Origin: AL-N1 sp039178835
GTDB taxonomy: Bacteria > Chloroflexota > Chloroflexia > Chloroflexales > Roseiflexaceae
DNA length: 64,000 bases
Reading direction: 5' to 3'
Assembly: GCA_039178835.1 (NCBI GenBank)
Contig: JBCDFA010000003.1
Coordinates: forward strand, 1 to 64,000
Position 1 is the first letter of the stretch. Every line of letters begins with the position of its first letter. The position numbers and the translations under genes were made by a program. This document shows, in pieces, positions 42,201-50,987 of this stretch. Below the pieces are notes generated by a model. It saw nothing but the letters and a program-made list of their open reading frames with translations. It made no database searches and was not told the DNA's origin.

Positions 42201-42819
42201 CATTTGGTTGATAGGCAAGTAGTGGACGTAATGACTCTTGATCAAGAATACCACCTGGTTCAATTTCTCCCCAGATTAGTGCATCTGCACCATAACGTTC
42301 AAGCATCTGTAGTGCCTGACGAGGATTATCAGGTGGGTCATTGACAAACTGTGACGTGACTCGATTACCGCTGGCGTCTGGCAACTGATCGGCTAGTTGC
42401 CGTGCAACAGTCCGACCAGACTGGTTTATCTGACCATCAGGGTCTTGAAAAGGTGTCACGATCACTACAAATTGATCAGCAGGTGCAGGTATTAAACGAA
42501 GAACAAACCACAATGCGAACAGCCCCACCAAGATAACAGCTGCTACTGCAAAGGTGCGTGGAGCTTGTTGGAGGCGTTGGCTGAAGACAGTTTGAAATGA
42601 TGGACGTGGTTTAGGTGATGTTTCCACATGCTGAATAGGTGCCTGAATTTCTTCACCATCCTGAATAACAGTGACAGTCCCCTCTGAGCTAGTTGGTTGA
42701 GGTTTTTTGCGAAAACGATTGACTGTATTTCTAATTCGTGTGTTGATGGCTGGACGAAAACGTAGATACCCCACTCCCAGACTAATTAAAATGATGACAA
42801 AGATGAGCAGATAGAACAT
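39271..42819 (-). CDS. Very large membrane-anchored TPR protein
   Basis: A 1,182-residue protein. A first hydrophobic helix (about 2-20) and a second (about 93-116) bracket a short basic loop. The rest, about 1,050 residues, is mostly TPR repeats (for example AETQYRRAIDLQPLYVDAHL, ARLGRVNDAAQEYRAALDAG, AIQAYGDTIAANEDLAEPRY), with an FVVIVTPFQDPDGQ region of other fold just after the second helix. With both helices used, the TPR superhelix would be on one side, probably outside or periplasm-like. It starts two bases after the stop of a REC-GGDEF gene, so the two are co-expressed and may work together. Partner unknown. Confidence 0.75.
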   Translation of the reverse strand: MFYLLIFVIILISLGVGYLRFRPAINTRIRNTVNRFRKKPQPTSSEGTVTVIQDGEEIQAPIQHVETSPKPRPSFQTVFSQRLQQAPRTFAVAAVILVGLFALWFVLRLIPAPADQFVVIVTPFQDPDGQINQSGRTVARQLADQLPDASGNRVTSQFVNDPPDNPRQALQMLERYGADALIWGEIEPGGILDQESLRPLLAYQPNGAFAPAGWDGYIGRFTMPTVYTLSTNPINGQVVLPELLRALADYSNGESDAAFATLGQLIDDYPALSPVLTYAIRGNVLWARGEYTAAAEQYRRTGAMEATNESSQMALLANNLGAILQDADDSDAQEAFRQAAKLLGGRDLIELRLNWGIEHIGMWEADEAISQLEAGRNLVQSRELLPTSFFITMAEAYRIGGDFVLAQQSLDQAELQVQMDAEQTTPDQRSLVTHRLHADIAEEQAKLTLAETLNVQGRLDWSLQRDEIIFANTDESLDVLSTAQTAFDESLRETELLMSDWGRRAAAEDAAENPITSLVATGQSRNAEMQLRERQRWQAITNYTIAQTRGIQGPEGFAAFWAMFAGDQTPVGQARETLETLVETQGEDVDSRIWLGRTWRLSGEPDQAREQFTTATELESQRPEPIYHQALVELPRDQEEGWSLLEEAINQDPTYYPARKKLAEVAIEEQRWEVALEQCRWLAREQPGESATVTLAHVLRLSGPSGYVEAEQLLLPLANTNNVDALLELNQLYQANGQTTAALEALQSANQMSPNRAEIAHEMGNLYVLLESPAEAETQYRRAIDLQPLYVDAHLALGQLYARLGRVNDAAQEYRAALDAGTSDPDELKQIGVVLLANNEVDSAISAFERARDSSPEDPEVYYYLGRAQVQDDRLGVAQETIQQAIELRNGVYPEAHTQLGDIALRQDNFQTANEEFNTALEQDPSLVQAYIGLGRTAGSQGNWAVAQGHFQNAIAQSPESAEAHLWLGEALVRQDRGNDAIASYNRTLELIPNYPEAYFGLAQAQAAEGRLVEASTNIEQALFLEPNYAEALLLHAKVYEQQDQVTEAIQAYGDTIAANEDLAEPRYRRALLYIRTDRIPEAQEDLEGAVRLQSNFPEAHYWLGRTYLIDNRAAIARDQFERAVEQRGGNYPEARFYQGIAEEQLGQRDNAIESFRVALQQAQDRPWSQEAQAALTRLESQ

Positions 42820-42821
42820 AT

Positions 42822-44144
42822 TTATTCCTCACGTCTCAGAAACTGGACGATGCATGACAAAAAACGTTGAACCTGAAACGGTATTTGAATGAATGCACGT
42901 GCACCATGCGTGAAAGCAATCTCTTCATCTTGCGCCTCTTGTGAAAGTACAATCAACACAGTTGATGGTGTATCAGCCATCAATGTGTCAGCGAAATCCC
43001 AGAGAGTAGCTCCTAATTGTGCATCAGCGCAAATAAGTTGCGGTTGTAATTCGTGGGCAAGGAGTGCATTCGCATCAAGAATAGAATAAGCTTTTAGTGT
43101 TCGGTATTTATGCTCTTCTAAAGGTGCGTGTAATGTATCAAGAAAGGTGTCATTGGCACTTAACAACAGAATAGGTGCTTGATTCTGACCACGTCTTTCA
43201 AGCGCTGTATAGATTTGATCAGTTGATCGTACATCAACTGCATAACTACTCCCAGCTTGTTGCTTTGCAAATTGCTTCATTCCAGCAGCTGTACGACTAA
43301 CTTCTTCATGATCGGTAAACACACGACGATGACTATCAACAACACCTATTGAAATAGACACAATGGGAAAGCGTCGGGGAACACCCTGTCGATCATGTCC
43401 GAGAAGATATCCTAGTTCGAGATCTTTAGGGTCATAAAGCATTTTGATACGATGATCAAAAGTTTTGATAATATTAGTACATAACGGTTCTATCATGTCA
43501 GAATGTGTCAAGATAGCAAAATCATCACCACCAATGTGACCAATAAAATCAGGTTCATTTGACAGTTTGGCCACTTCGTCAGTCACTACTTCAGCAACTA
43601 GCTTAATAACACGATCCCCACGTGCAAAGCCATAGGTATCATTAAATGCTTTGAAATTATCAAGATCAAGATAGAGCAATGCAAAAGGGGCCTCTTTTTT
43701 GAGCCGAAATTTCAGTTCCTCAGTAAGCAGCACATTTCCTGGTAAGTCTGTGAGGGGGCTCCGAACTGGGCGTTGTGAGGCCCGCCGCAGATGGCCTTTG
43801 ATTCGTGCCAGCAACTCAGGGATGTTGAATGGTTTGGTTACATAATCGTCAGCCCCGCTTTCAAACCCTACTACAACATCGTTCGGTGTGGACCGTGCTG
43901 TCAAAATAACCATCGGGACATGTGCGGTACGTGTATCATTGCGCATTTGCCGAATCGCCTCATATCCATCCAATACCGGCATCATAAGATCGACCAGCAT
44001 TAAATCTGGTACGTGGTCTTGCGCCATACGGACCAATTCATCACCATTTTGTGCAGTCATGACCTCATATCCCTGACCACGAAGAACCAGGTCTAGAAGT
44101 TGCCGCACAGCCAATTCGTCATCTGCGATGAGAATACGTTTCAT
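42822..44144 (-). CDS. Response regulator with REC, GGDEF and a C-terminal degenerate REC-like domain
   Basis: A 440-residue protein. REC domain 1-120 has acidic DDE, phospho-acceptor Asp52 in LVDLMMP, and Lys104 in YVTKPF. The GGDEF domain (about 130-300) makes cyclic-di-GMP in active members; its signature here is GGDDF (205-209) rather than GGEEF or GGDEF, so activity is uncertain. The LYLDLDNFKAFND metal-binding stretch is present. Residues about 320-440 look like a second receiver fold without the acidic pocket (PILLLSANDTFLDTL; LICADAQLGATLWDF). The stop is two bases from the start of the TPR gene. Confidence 0.88.
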   Translation of the reverse strand: MKRILIADDELAVRQLLDLVLRGQGYEVMTAQNGDELVRMAQDHVPDLMLVDLMMPVLDGYEAIRQMRNDTRTAHVPMVILTARSTPNDVVVGFESGADDYVTKPFNIPELLARIKGHLRRASQRPVRSPLTDLPGNVLLTEELKFRLKKEAPFALLYLDLDNFKAFNDTYGFARGDRVIKLVAEVVTDEVAKLSNEPDFIGHIGGDDFAILTHSDMIEPLCTNIIKTFDHRIKMLYDPKDLELGYLLGHDRQGVPRRFPIVSISIGVVDSHRRVFTDHEEVSRTAAGMKQFAKQQAGSSYAVDVRSTDQIYTALERRGQNQAPILLLSANDTFLDTLHAPLEEHKYRTLKAYSILDANALLAHELQPQLICADAQLGATLWDFADTLMADTPSTVLIVLSQEAQDEEIAFTHGARAFIQIPFQVQRFLSCIVQFLRREE

Positions 44145-44243
44145 AGGTTGGTCACTGATTGCAGGGTTTTCTACGGTATCGATAAAGTGCTACTAGAATG
44201 TATAACCTGCAACATGCCATGCAGCTGGCAACAGGTAAAAACA

Positions 44244-45176
44244 CTACAACACAAGTTGTTCGTACAAACTTTCCAAGCTCAAATCTTGTCGCACTGTTTC
44301 AGGTGAACTAAGTGTTAATGCTGCTGCACTAGCGCCTAATCGAACAGCCTCATCAATGGAGATTTCATTGATGAGGGCATACAATACTGTCGAGGTTAGC
44401 GCATCACTAGCACCTGTTGCATCAACAATTTCCATTGAGACAGCTGGAATATGTCCACTTGAATCAGATGTTGCATAAACCAATCCCTGATTTGCCATCG
44501 TAATGATAGCGATTTCAACTCCCTGCGTAATAAGTTGTTTGGCTGCACGGATGGCTTGATCAACATCACTGATAGGCATTCCGGTTAGTGCTTGGGCTTC
44601 AACTGCATTTGGTGTAACGAGTGCGAATGCACCAATGTGCTGGCGATATCGTTGTGCTGGGGCAAATGCTACCGGGTCAAGGCCAACTGGTACACCCGCT
44701 ATACTACAGATGTCAAGTAGCCGTTTCGCACTTTCAATGGGAACATTTGCGTCTATCATGACCATTCTGGCATTGGTTAACAGTGATGCATGTGTATCGA
44801 TATAGTCTGGTGTAATAGCTACGGTTGCCTCGGTATCGTCAAGACCGACGAGGAGATTGCCTTGCGGATTAAGTAAGGCTATATAAGCGGCTGAGTGTTG
44901 ATCGCAGGTAATTAACACATGATCAGTGTTCACGCCCGCACCCTCGGTTTGATGGACGATAGTGCGACCAAAATCATCCTGGCATACCACCGTTAAGAGT
45001 GCTGTGGATAATCCAAGACGGGCCAGATTCTCGGCGATATTGCGCGCACATCCACCCACGCTAATTTGTACCATCCCTGGGTTAGATGTTCCTGCAACAA
45101 TGTCCCCCATTAAGCGTCCTTTGACGTCAAGGCATGCAGCCCCAACCACCACGATATCAGCTATATCATCTGTCAT
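44244..45176 (-). CDS. PfkB-family kinase, pseudouridine-kinase-like
   Basis: A ribokinase-fold sugar or nucleoside kinase. The N-terminal VVVGAACLDVKGRL, then SNPGMVQISVGGCARNIAEN, resemble PsuK-type kinases (VVGG.N.D.KG; SNPG...GG.ARN.AENLARLG). The C-terminal PfkB signature is DATGASDALTS with the catalytic Asp; the usual GAGD is GASD. I start at ATG 45176, which gives 310 residues and has AGGT upstream; the open frame extends further but with unlike sequence. It is the last gene of an operon with an SPFH protein and an alcohol dehydrogenase. Substrate assignment is tentative; no pseudouridine glycosidase gene is near. Confidence 0.75.
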   Translation of the reverse strand: MTDDIADIVVVGAACLDVKGRLMGDIVAGTSNPGMVQISVGGCARNIAENLARLGLSTALLTVVCQDDFGRTIVHQTEGAGVNTDHVLITCDQHSAAYIALLNPQGNLLVGLDDTEATVAITPDYIDTHASLLTNARMVMIDANVPIESAKRLLDICSIAGVPVGLDPVAFAPAQRYRQHIGAFALVTPNAVEAQALTGMPISDVDQAIRAAKQLITQGVEIAIITMANQGLVYATSDSSGHIPAVSMEIVDATGASDALTSTVLYALINEISIDEAVRLGASAAALTLSSPETVRQDLSLESLYEQLVL

Positions 45177-45189
45177 TACATACCTGCAC

Positions 45190-46347
45190 TTACTTTTTAT
45201 TGATGGGTGGTTTCGCGTTTGGGAGTGGCTCTGGTAGTAATCGTACATAATCACCTTCGAATTCAGAAGACGCACGTATTGCACTAATAACAATATCCTC
45301 GAGATCTTCTGGTGAGAGATCAATACCAGACTCACGGAGTGAGCGTACCATCATTGCTACCCGTTCAGCCTCCAACTCTGCTTGAGCTTCACCGACAATG
45401 CGTATGCGTTCGGCTTCGCGCTCAGCTTCGATCCGTTTCAGTTTGGTATCACGTTCCCAATATCGCTCACGATTAGCACGACGGAAGCTTTCACGATCAA
45501 CATCAAAGAAATCGAATTCCACAGCCATGATTTCAACGCCCCGGGCTGCCAACGACTCGGTCAAGTCGTCTATTATTTTGCCTAAAAGTTGATGTCGATT
45601 CTTGTACGCATCAACTGGCCCCAACTTACTCTCATACACAATTTCACGAACAATGCCATCCATAGTTCCACTCAATTGTTTTCCGATTAAGCGTTCCCAG
45701 AAAACAACGTTGTTGCGTGCTTGGTTCACATCTTGACCAAGCCCTTTGGCCACTTCTTGTTGTGCACTTCCTCGATTGGCAATACTGCGTCGGGCCTGAC
45801 GTGGATCAATGATTTTGTAAGCGACTGCAAAATCAATCCGATTCAAATTGTAACCAGGTGCGGTATTTATTTTATCAACAGAAACGGTTAACAGCATCGT
45901 ATAGAGGGGAATCTCAGCAACCTTTACTTCCAGAAAAGGCATAAGTGGCGGTGCAACTGGTTTGGGAGCAATATGGGTAATACCTGTGTAGGTGTTGGTA
46001 ATTAATACATCCCGATCACTTGATACAAAAAGCATGTTTCGTTGGACCCACAACGCAATGAAGAGTAGTACCACGCCCCAGATGAGTGTAAAGACAAAGG
46101 CCCCAATGTTATCAAATAGTACACCACCAACCAATGATGCAGCGACTAGCGAAACAAGACCGGTGAAGCCAGCCATAATGCCAAGCTCACGCCAACTACC
46201 AGTAAGCCCAATGATCAAACTGACCGCGAGAATAATAACACTTAAACCAGTAACAAGTGCATTCTGGGATGTGGCCAGAAAGATGGCTATCAGTGAGAAG
46301 AACAATAGAGTTAGAACGAGAGATGTAACGGTGTTCTTAATTGACAT
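45190..46347 (-). CDS. SPFH/band-7 (stomatin-like) membrane protein
   Basis: A 385-residue protein. Residues 1-105 contain four hydrophobic helices. The SPFH domain (about 105-300) follows, with LLTVSVDKINTAPGYNLNRI, the ISPFH-style RGVEIMAVEFDFFDVD, and then a charged coiled coil (RIEAEREAERIRIVGEAQAE) common to flotillin-like proteins, which form membrane-organising oligomers. Its 5' end abuts the alcohol-dehydrogenase stop without a gap and its 3' end is 13 bases from the kinase, so the three are one transcript. Function is inferred from family only. Confidence 0.8.
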   Translation of the reverse strand: MSIKNTVTSLVLTLLFFSLIAIFLATSQNALVTGLSVIILAVSLIIGLTGSWRELGIMAGFTGLVSLVAASLVGGVLFDNIGAFVFTLIWGVVLLFIALWVQRNMLFVSSDRDVLITNTYTGITHIAPKPVAPPLMPFLEVKVAEIPLYTMLLTVSVDKINTAPGYNLNRIDFAVAYKIIDPRQARRSIANRGSAQQEVAKGLGQDVNQARNNVVFWERLIGKQLSGTMDGIVREIVYESKLGPVDAYKNRHQLLGKIIDDLTESLAARGVEIMAVEFDFFDVDRESFRRANRERYWERDTKLKRIEAEREAERIRIVGEAQAELEAERVAMMVRSLRESGIDLSPEDLEDIVISAIRASSEFEGDYVRLLPEPLPNAKPPINKK

Positions 46348-47289
46348 TCAGACCTCCAGAAGTATTTTAAGTTGATTTGGTACGGCTTCGAATGCGTCTA
46401 TTGCATGACGTAGTGTATATCGCTTTGCAATAAGTGGGCCTGTATGTATAAGCCCTTGCTTTAGTAACCGTAATGCTGGTGCAAATGGTCCGCATCGTGA
46501 TCCGACTAAACAAATTTCATTGACCACCAGCATACTCAGATCCACGGATGCCTCAGTTGCAAATGTGCTTTTGAGGATCAACCGGCCACGCGGGCGCACA
46601 AGCCGAGATGCCGTAACAAACCCACCAGGTTGACCAGTACAGTCGACGACAACATCAAATCGTTCATTATTTCTATCGGCAGTTGTAGTACGAATACCCT
46701 GCATATGTAATACATCCCAACGCTCTGGATGTCTTCCTACAACAGTGACAGCACAGCCAGGTAAACGCAGTACCTGTGCACAGATCAATCCGAGCTTTCC
46801 GTCACCCACTATTGCCACTTGATCAGTAGGACGGAGGTGTGTTTGCTCAAGTATCTCCAGTGCGGCGGCCAGTGGTTCAACAAAGACGGCTGCTTCATCT
46901 GGTACGGATGACGGAACAGTGTGCAAGCAAGTAATGGGAAGACTAAATCTCTCAGCCATTGCTCCATCGCGTTTATTGATTCCTAAAGTCATACGAGAGC
47001 TACAGTGGGATGTATCTCCACGCCGACAAGCATGACACTGCTGACAAGCAATATTAATCTCGCCAACTACCCGAACTCCGACCCACGTGGGATCAGCGCA
47101 TCCTATAACGGTACCAACAAACTCATGGCCCAGTACACCACAAAAATCTTTGTAGCCATGGGTTATCTCAATATCTGTATTACAGATGCCGACAAGGTGA
47201 GGTCGAATGAGTGCTTCATCGGGCTGAACAGTCGGTTCAGGGTAATCGCTCACCAGTCGGAGTTGTTTATCAAAGAGGAGGGCCAACAT
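46348..47289 (-). CDS. Zinc-dependent alcohol/sorbitol-type dehydrogenase (MDR)
   Basis: A medium-chain dehydrogenase of 313 residues. The catalytic zinc site is suggested by GICNTDIE and GHEFVG; the structural zinc site has four cysteines in CQQCHACRRGDTSHC. The nucleotide-binding motif is VAIVGDGKLGLICAQ, with FVEPLAAALE before it. This resembles threonine and polyol dehydrogenases, but the alcohol substrate is not determined. It heads an operon with the SPFH and kinase genes and is divergent from fmt; the 238 bases between them hold both promoters. Confidence 0.85.
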   Translation of the reverse strand: MLALLFDKQLRLVSDYPEPTVQPDEALIRPHLVGICNTDIEITHGYKDFCGVLGHEFVGTVIGCADPTWVGVRVVGEINIACQQCHACRRGDTSHCSSRMTLGINKRDGAMAERFSLPITCLHTVPSSVPDEAAVFVEPLAAALEILEQTHLRPTDQVAIVGDGKLGLICAQVLRLPGCAVTVVGRHPERWDVLHMQGIRTTTADRNNERFDVVVDCTGQPGGFVTASRLVRPRGRLILKSTFATEASVDLSMLVVNEICLVGSRCGPFAPALRLLKQGLIHTGPLIAKRYTLRHAIDAFEAVPNQLKILLEV

Positions 47290-47527
47290 CGCTATACCAC
47301 TAAATAAATGACGCTAAAATATGTTGTTATGTAATGATGCCACAGTACAACGTGCTATTATCAATATACAACTAGCGAGTCAGGCTCTACTGCATTATAC
47401 TACACGGCGTATGTGAAAGGCAATACATTGAAAACGCATATCACTGCTTGTTGACACTACAAACCCTTCATGACATGCACATACTTAACGTAACGATGTT
47501 TTATAGTATAAAGGAGGTTAGCCGTTT

Positions 47528-48463
47528 ATGCGAGTCGTATTTTTAGGCACCCCATTGTTTGCTACAATCCCTCTTCGGGCACTTATTCAAGACCCTCGAT
47601 ATGAGGTCGTTGGCGTAGTCACACAGCCTGATCGCCCCACTGGTCGTCGACGGACAGTACAACCTCCTCCGGTAAAAGAACTTGCCGTGGAGCATGCTAT
47701 TCCCGTGCTCCAGCCGGAAACACTACGTGATGCAGATGCCATGGAACAATTGGCGGCTTTCCAACCAGATGTGGGTGTTGTTGCGGCGTACGGTGAGATT
47801 TTACGTAAACGAGTACTCGCTATTCCACCGTTAGGATATATTAATTTGCATCCATCGTTGTTGCCGCTGCATCGTGGACCTACTCCGGTTATTGGGGCTA
47901 TTCTGTCTGGTGCTACGGAAACAGGTATGACGATTATGCAGCTTGTATCTAAAATGGATGCGGGTCCGATCTTGACACAGGAACGTGTGCGGCTTTCCCC
48001 TGATGCTCGTACAGAACAGCTTACGAATGAACTTTTTCATTTAGGTTCGGCACGCTTGGTTGACATCTTGACCAGTTATGCAGCAGGTGAGGTTGATCTG
48101 ATGCCACAGGATGACTCGCACGCGACTTACACCCATATGCTTAATCGAACAGATGGCCTTATCGATTGGAATATGCCAGCGGTTCAGATTGAACGCATGA
48201 TCCGCGCATACGATCCGTGGCCAAGTGCGTATACAAGTTGGAGTGGTCAAACACTCAAGATTATGGAGGCTCACCTTGTACCGGACTGGGTCGGGAACGA
48301 AACTCCTGGAACATTGTTTATCGATCAAAAGATGATTTATGTTGCAACTGGAACAGGAGCATTACAACTTGTAGAAGTGCAACCTAGCGGTAAACAGACC
48401 ATGCAGGCAGATTCGTGGTACCGAGGGTTGAGAAATACCACCGAGTTGCATCTTGGCTCGTAA
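47528..48463 (+). CDS. fmt: Methionyl-tRNA formyltransferase
   Basis: Formylates initiator Met-tRNA using 10-formyl-tetrahydrofolate. MRVVFLGTPLFATIPLRAL at the N-terminus, the catalytic INLHPSLLPLHRGPTPV and a later TGMTIMQLVSKMDAGPIL are family signatures; the C-terminal tRNA-binding domain has TYTHMLNRTDGLIDW. Length 311 is standard. The ribosome site AAAGGAGG precedes the ATG. The usual partner def is not adjacent. Confidence 0.95.
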   Translation: MRVVFLGTPLFATIPLRALIQDPRYEVVGVVTQPDRPTGRRRTVQPPPVKELAVEHAIPVLQPETLRDADAMEQLAAFQPDVGVVAAYGEILRKRVLAIPPLGYINLHPSLLPLHRGPTPVIGAILSGATETGMTIMQLVSKMDAGPILTQERVRLSPDARTEQLTNELFHLGSARLVDILTSYAAGEVDLMPQDDSHATYTHMLNRTDGLIDWNMPAVQIERMIRAYDPWPSAYTSWSGQTLKIMEAHLVPDWVGNETPGTLFIDQKMIYVATGTGALQLVEVQPSGKQTMQADSWYRGLRNTTELHLGS

Positions 48464-48690
48464 TGATGCTGAATGGATGTACCAGTGCAAAATGTTACTA
48501 TAGTTGCATTTTCATCATACACTCATTCTGTGATAGTTCTATCGTTGGTATACTACAATATAACGGTTTATAGTGCTGTAGCTGTAGCGTTTGTACGTTA
48601 TAACAAGAGATTTGGAGCAATCGAAACACCTGTAAGTTATATTATTATTAATTGTATCTTTATCAACCAAAAAGTATTTAGAGAGAACAC

Positions 48691-49959
48691 ATGCGACATT
48701 TAGTAAACATTTTACGGGTACAAGTGCCTCTTTGGTTAGTTACACCATTTTTGGGTGTGGTTCTGGTAGCAGGCTTTGGTGGTGGATATTTTACGAACAC
48801 ACAGTTGACCACTGCCTGTCCCCAATCCTCTGAGGTGTGTACAGGTTTTGCTAATTTCTGGCGTGCCTGGGAGATTGCATCTACCCATTTTGTTGATCCT
48901 GAAGCCATCGATCCCCAGACCATGACTGATGGTGCCATTGCTGGCATGATCAACAGCCTTGGCGATCAGGGGCACACCCGTTATATGCCTGCAGAAGTTG
49001 CAGCGGCTGAACGTGAGTCGCTGGCGGGCCGCTTTGAAGGTATTGGCGCGTATATCGATGTGCGCGATGGCCAGCCACTGATTGTCGAACCAATTAGAAA
49101 TTCCCCTGCCGAAGCTGCTGGTTTGCTTCCTGACGATCTGATTATGGAGGTTGATGGGGAAGATGTACGTGGGGTTACTGTTGAAGAACTACAGAGCAAA
49201 GTTCGTGGACCTAAAGGGAGCACGGTGCTCCTTACTATACAACGTGGTGAAGAGACACTCGAAATTGAGGTACAGCGTGATGAAGTACAGATTCCAAGTG
49301 TTTCCTGGGCCATGTTGCCTGAAGATGTCGCATTGATCGAGTTAACCCAGTTTTCGGAACCTTCATCCGAAGATATTGAAGAGGCTCTGACTGGAGCACG
49401 AGCAGAGGGTGCAACAGCAATTATTCTGGATTTGCGAAACAATCCAGGTGGCCTCGTTGATGAACTTATCTCTATTGCCAGTGAATTTCTTCCGCCAGAC
49501 ACCACCGTGCTGCTGGAACAAAGTCGCGATGGTGAGCAAAGCCCATATCGCACCAGAGGCGATGGCATTGCAACCGATCTCCCAATGGTTGTGCTCGTGA
49601 ATGGAAATAGTGCGAGTTCAGCCGAGATACTTGCAGGTGCATTAAAAGAACAGGACCGTGCAACCGTGATTGGTACCTCAACTTTTGGTACGGCTACCGT
49701 ACTGCGACGTTTTGAACTGAACGACGGTGCACAGATCTTGCTTGGCACAACCGAATGGCTGACTCCCAACGGCGAGCAGGTGCGTGATGTAGGAATCGAG
49801 CCAGACGAAATTGTGACGTTGCCACCCCAAACCATTGAACTAGCCCCAGAGGAGGCTGCCGAACTGAGTGCATTGGCCATTGAGGAAAGTGAAGACGCTC
49901 AATTAGCACGGGCCTTTGAGCTAGTACAGGAAGAGGTTGCTAAACAAAACAGTGAGTAG
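48691..49959 (+). CDS. S41 C-terminal-processing-peptidase-like protein lacking the catalytic lysine
   Basis: Membrane-anchored tail-specific protease homologue, 422 residues. One N-terminal helix (about 13-34), a helical cap, a PDZ domain (about 113-200), and the S41 domain. The nucleophile Ser309 lies in NGNSASSAEILAGAL. The general-base lysine, normally 25 residues later in a motif like TFGKG, is Thr334 here (STFGTATVLRR). I recall related proteins with FGTGTVL, so this may be a whole subfamily with a different base or none. RNNPGGLVDE and WLTPNG are typical of active members. Whether it is a protease or a substrate-binding relative is open. Confidence 0.85.
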   Translation: MRHLVNILRVQVPLWLVTPFLGVVLVAGFGGGYFTNTQLTTACPQSSEVCTGFANFWRAWEIASTHFVDPEAIDPQTMTDGAIAGMINSLGDQGHTRYMPAEVAAAERESLAGRFEGIGAYIDVRDGQPLIVEPIRNSPAEAAGLLPDDLIMEVDGEDVRGVTVEELQSKVRGPKGSTVLLTIQRGEETLEIEVQRDEVQIPSVSWAMLPEDVALIELTQFSEPSSEDIEEALTGARAEGATAIILDLRNNPGGLVDELISIASEFLPPDTTVLLEQSRDGEQSPYRTRGDGIATDLPMVVLVNGNSASSAEILAGALKEQDRATVIGTSTFGTATVLRRFELNDGAQILLGTTEWLTPNGEQVRDVGIEPDEIVTLPPQTIELAPEEAAELSALAIEESEDAQLARAFELVQEEVAKQNSE

Positions 49960-50041
49960 CTGTACATAGAGTGATGCCATCCTGCTACGGTAACCTTCCG
50001 TATAAGTTGCAAGTTGTACGACAAACTAGAAAAGAAGCATT

Positions 50042-50971
50042 ATGGCATCACTAGACAACGATACGTTTCCTGGTTCCTCTTCAACATCGGAACACCCAGC
50101 GGATGCCCCGTTTTTTGCGGGTAACAGTCCGACGGGTGTTTTATTGTTGCACGGGTACAGTGGCTCCCCTGCCGAACTCCAACCAATGGGCCAAGCCCTC
50201 GTCGAAGCGGGCTACATGGTGCATATACCTGTGCTGGCTGGGCATGGTGGTATGCCAGAAGGGCTCAAAGGCCTACGTTGGGAGCAGTGGGCTGAGTCGG
50301 CGGTAGGTGGTTTTCAGCGACTTTCAGAGCAGTGCGATGAAGTCTTTGTATGTGGTTTTTCGATGGGTGGCTTGTTGGCACTTCATTTGGCAATGCATCA
50401 TCAGGTTGCTGGTATCATTGCCATGGCTCCTGCACTCCATCTGTATGGGGAAATGCAACTTCGTCTGACTGGGCTCCTGAAATTCGTGATGCCCTGGTAC
50501 CACCCCTTTGCGAAAGCTGATTTTACTGATCCCAAGGTTCGGGCAAGTATTCACGAACGTATGCCTGATGCTGATCTGGATGACCCAAAAGTTATAGAAT
50601 ATATCCGTCAGAATGTACGCATCCCTGTTGATTCTTTGTATGAACTCATACGCCTTCGTGATGCTGTCAAAGGACGCCTTTCTTCGATTACCAATCCTAT
50701 CCTGTTTCTGCATGGCAATCATGATCTAACGGTGCAGCCTTCAAGCACACGAGAAATAGCGGCCCATATACACTCTGAGGACCAACGTACTGTTTGGTTT
50801 GAGCGGAGCGGCCACATGTTGCCGTTGGATGTCGAACGTGAGGGTGTTTGGGCCGAAGCGATTAGTTGGATAGCACAGCGTTGCCGATCATCCAATGATT
50901 TTATTTCAACTTCTATTGACAGTATTGCACAGCAATCTTTAGTTTCGATAGCCGAGACGAATCAGACATAG
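50042..50971 (+). CDS. Alpha/beta hydrolase, monoacylglycerol-lipase/carboxylesterase type
   Basis: A 309-residue serine hydrolase. VLLLHGYSGSPAELQPMGQA forms the oxyanion hole; the nucleophile is in CGFSMGGLLA; the acid is in LFLHGNHDLTV; the base is in ERSGHMLPLDVE. The lid region LKFVMPWYHPFAKADF is hydrophobic. This pattern matches thermostable monoacylglycerol lipases and carboxylesterases. It lies between ctpA-like and B3/B4-domain genes; the next start is 17 bases on, suggesting co-transcription. Confidence 0.88.
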   Translation: MASLDNDTFPGSSSTSEHPADAPFFAGNSPTGVLLLHGYSGSPAELQPMGQALVEAGYMVHIPVLAGHGGMPEGLKGLRWEQWAESAVGGFQRLSEQCDEVFVCGFSMGGLLALHLAMHHQVAGIIAMAPALHLYGEMQLRLTGLLKFVMPWYHPFAKADFTDPKVRASIHERMPDADLDDPKVIEYIRQNVRIPVDSLYELIRLRDAVKGRLSSITNPILFLHGNHDLTVQPSSTREIAAHIHSEDQRTVWFERSGHMLPLDVEREGVWAEAISWIAQRCRSSNDFISTSIDSIAQQSLVSIAETNQT

Positions 50972-50987
50972 TAGGTACCACAAGACT

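Noticed and set aside
48981..49880. 299-codon serine-rich minus-strand frame
   Set aside because: It is antisense to the S41 gene, low in complexity and without a ribosome site.
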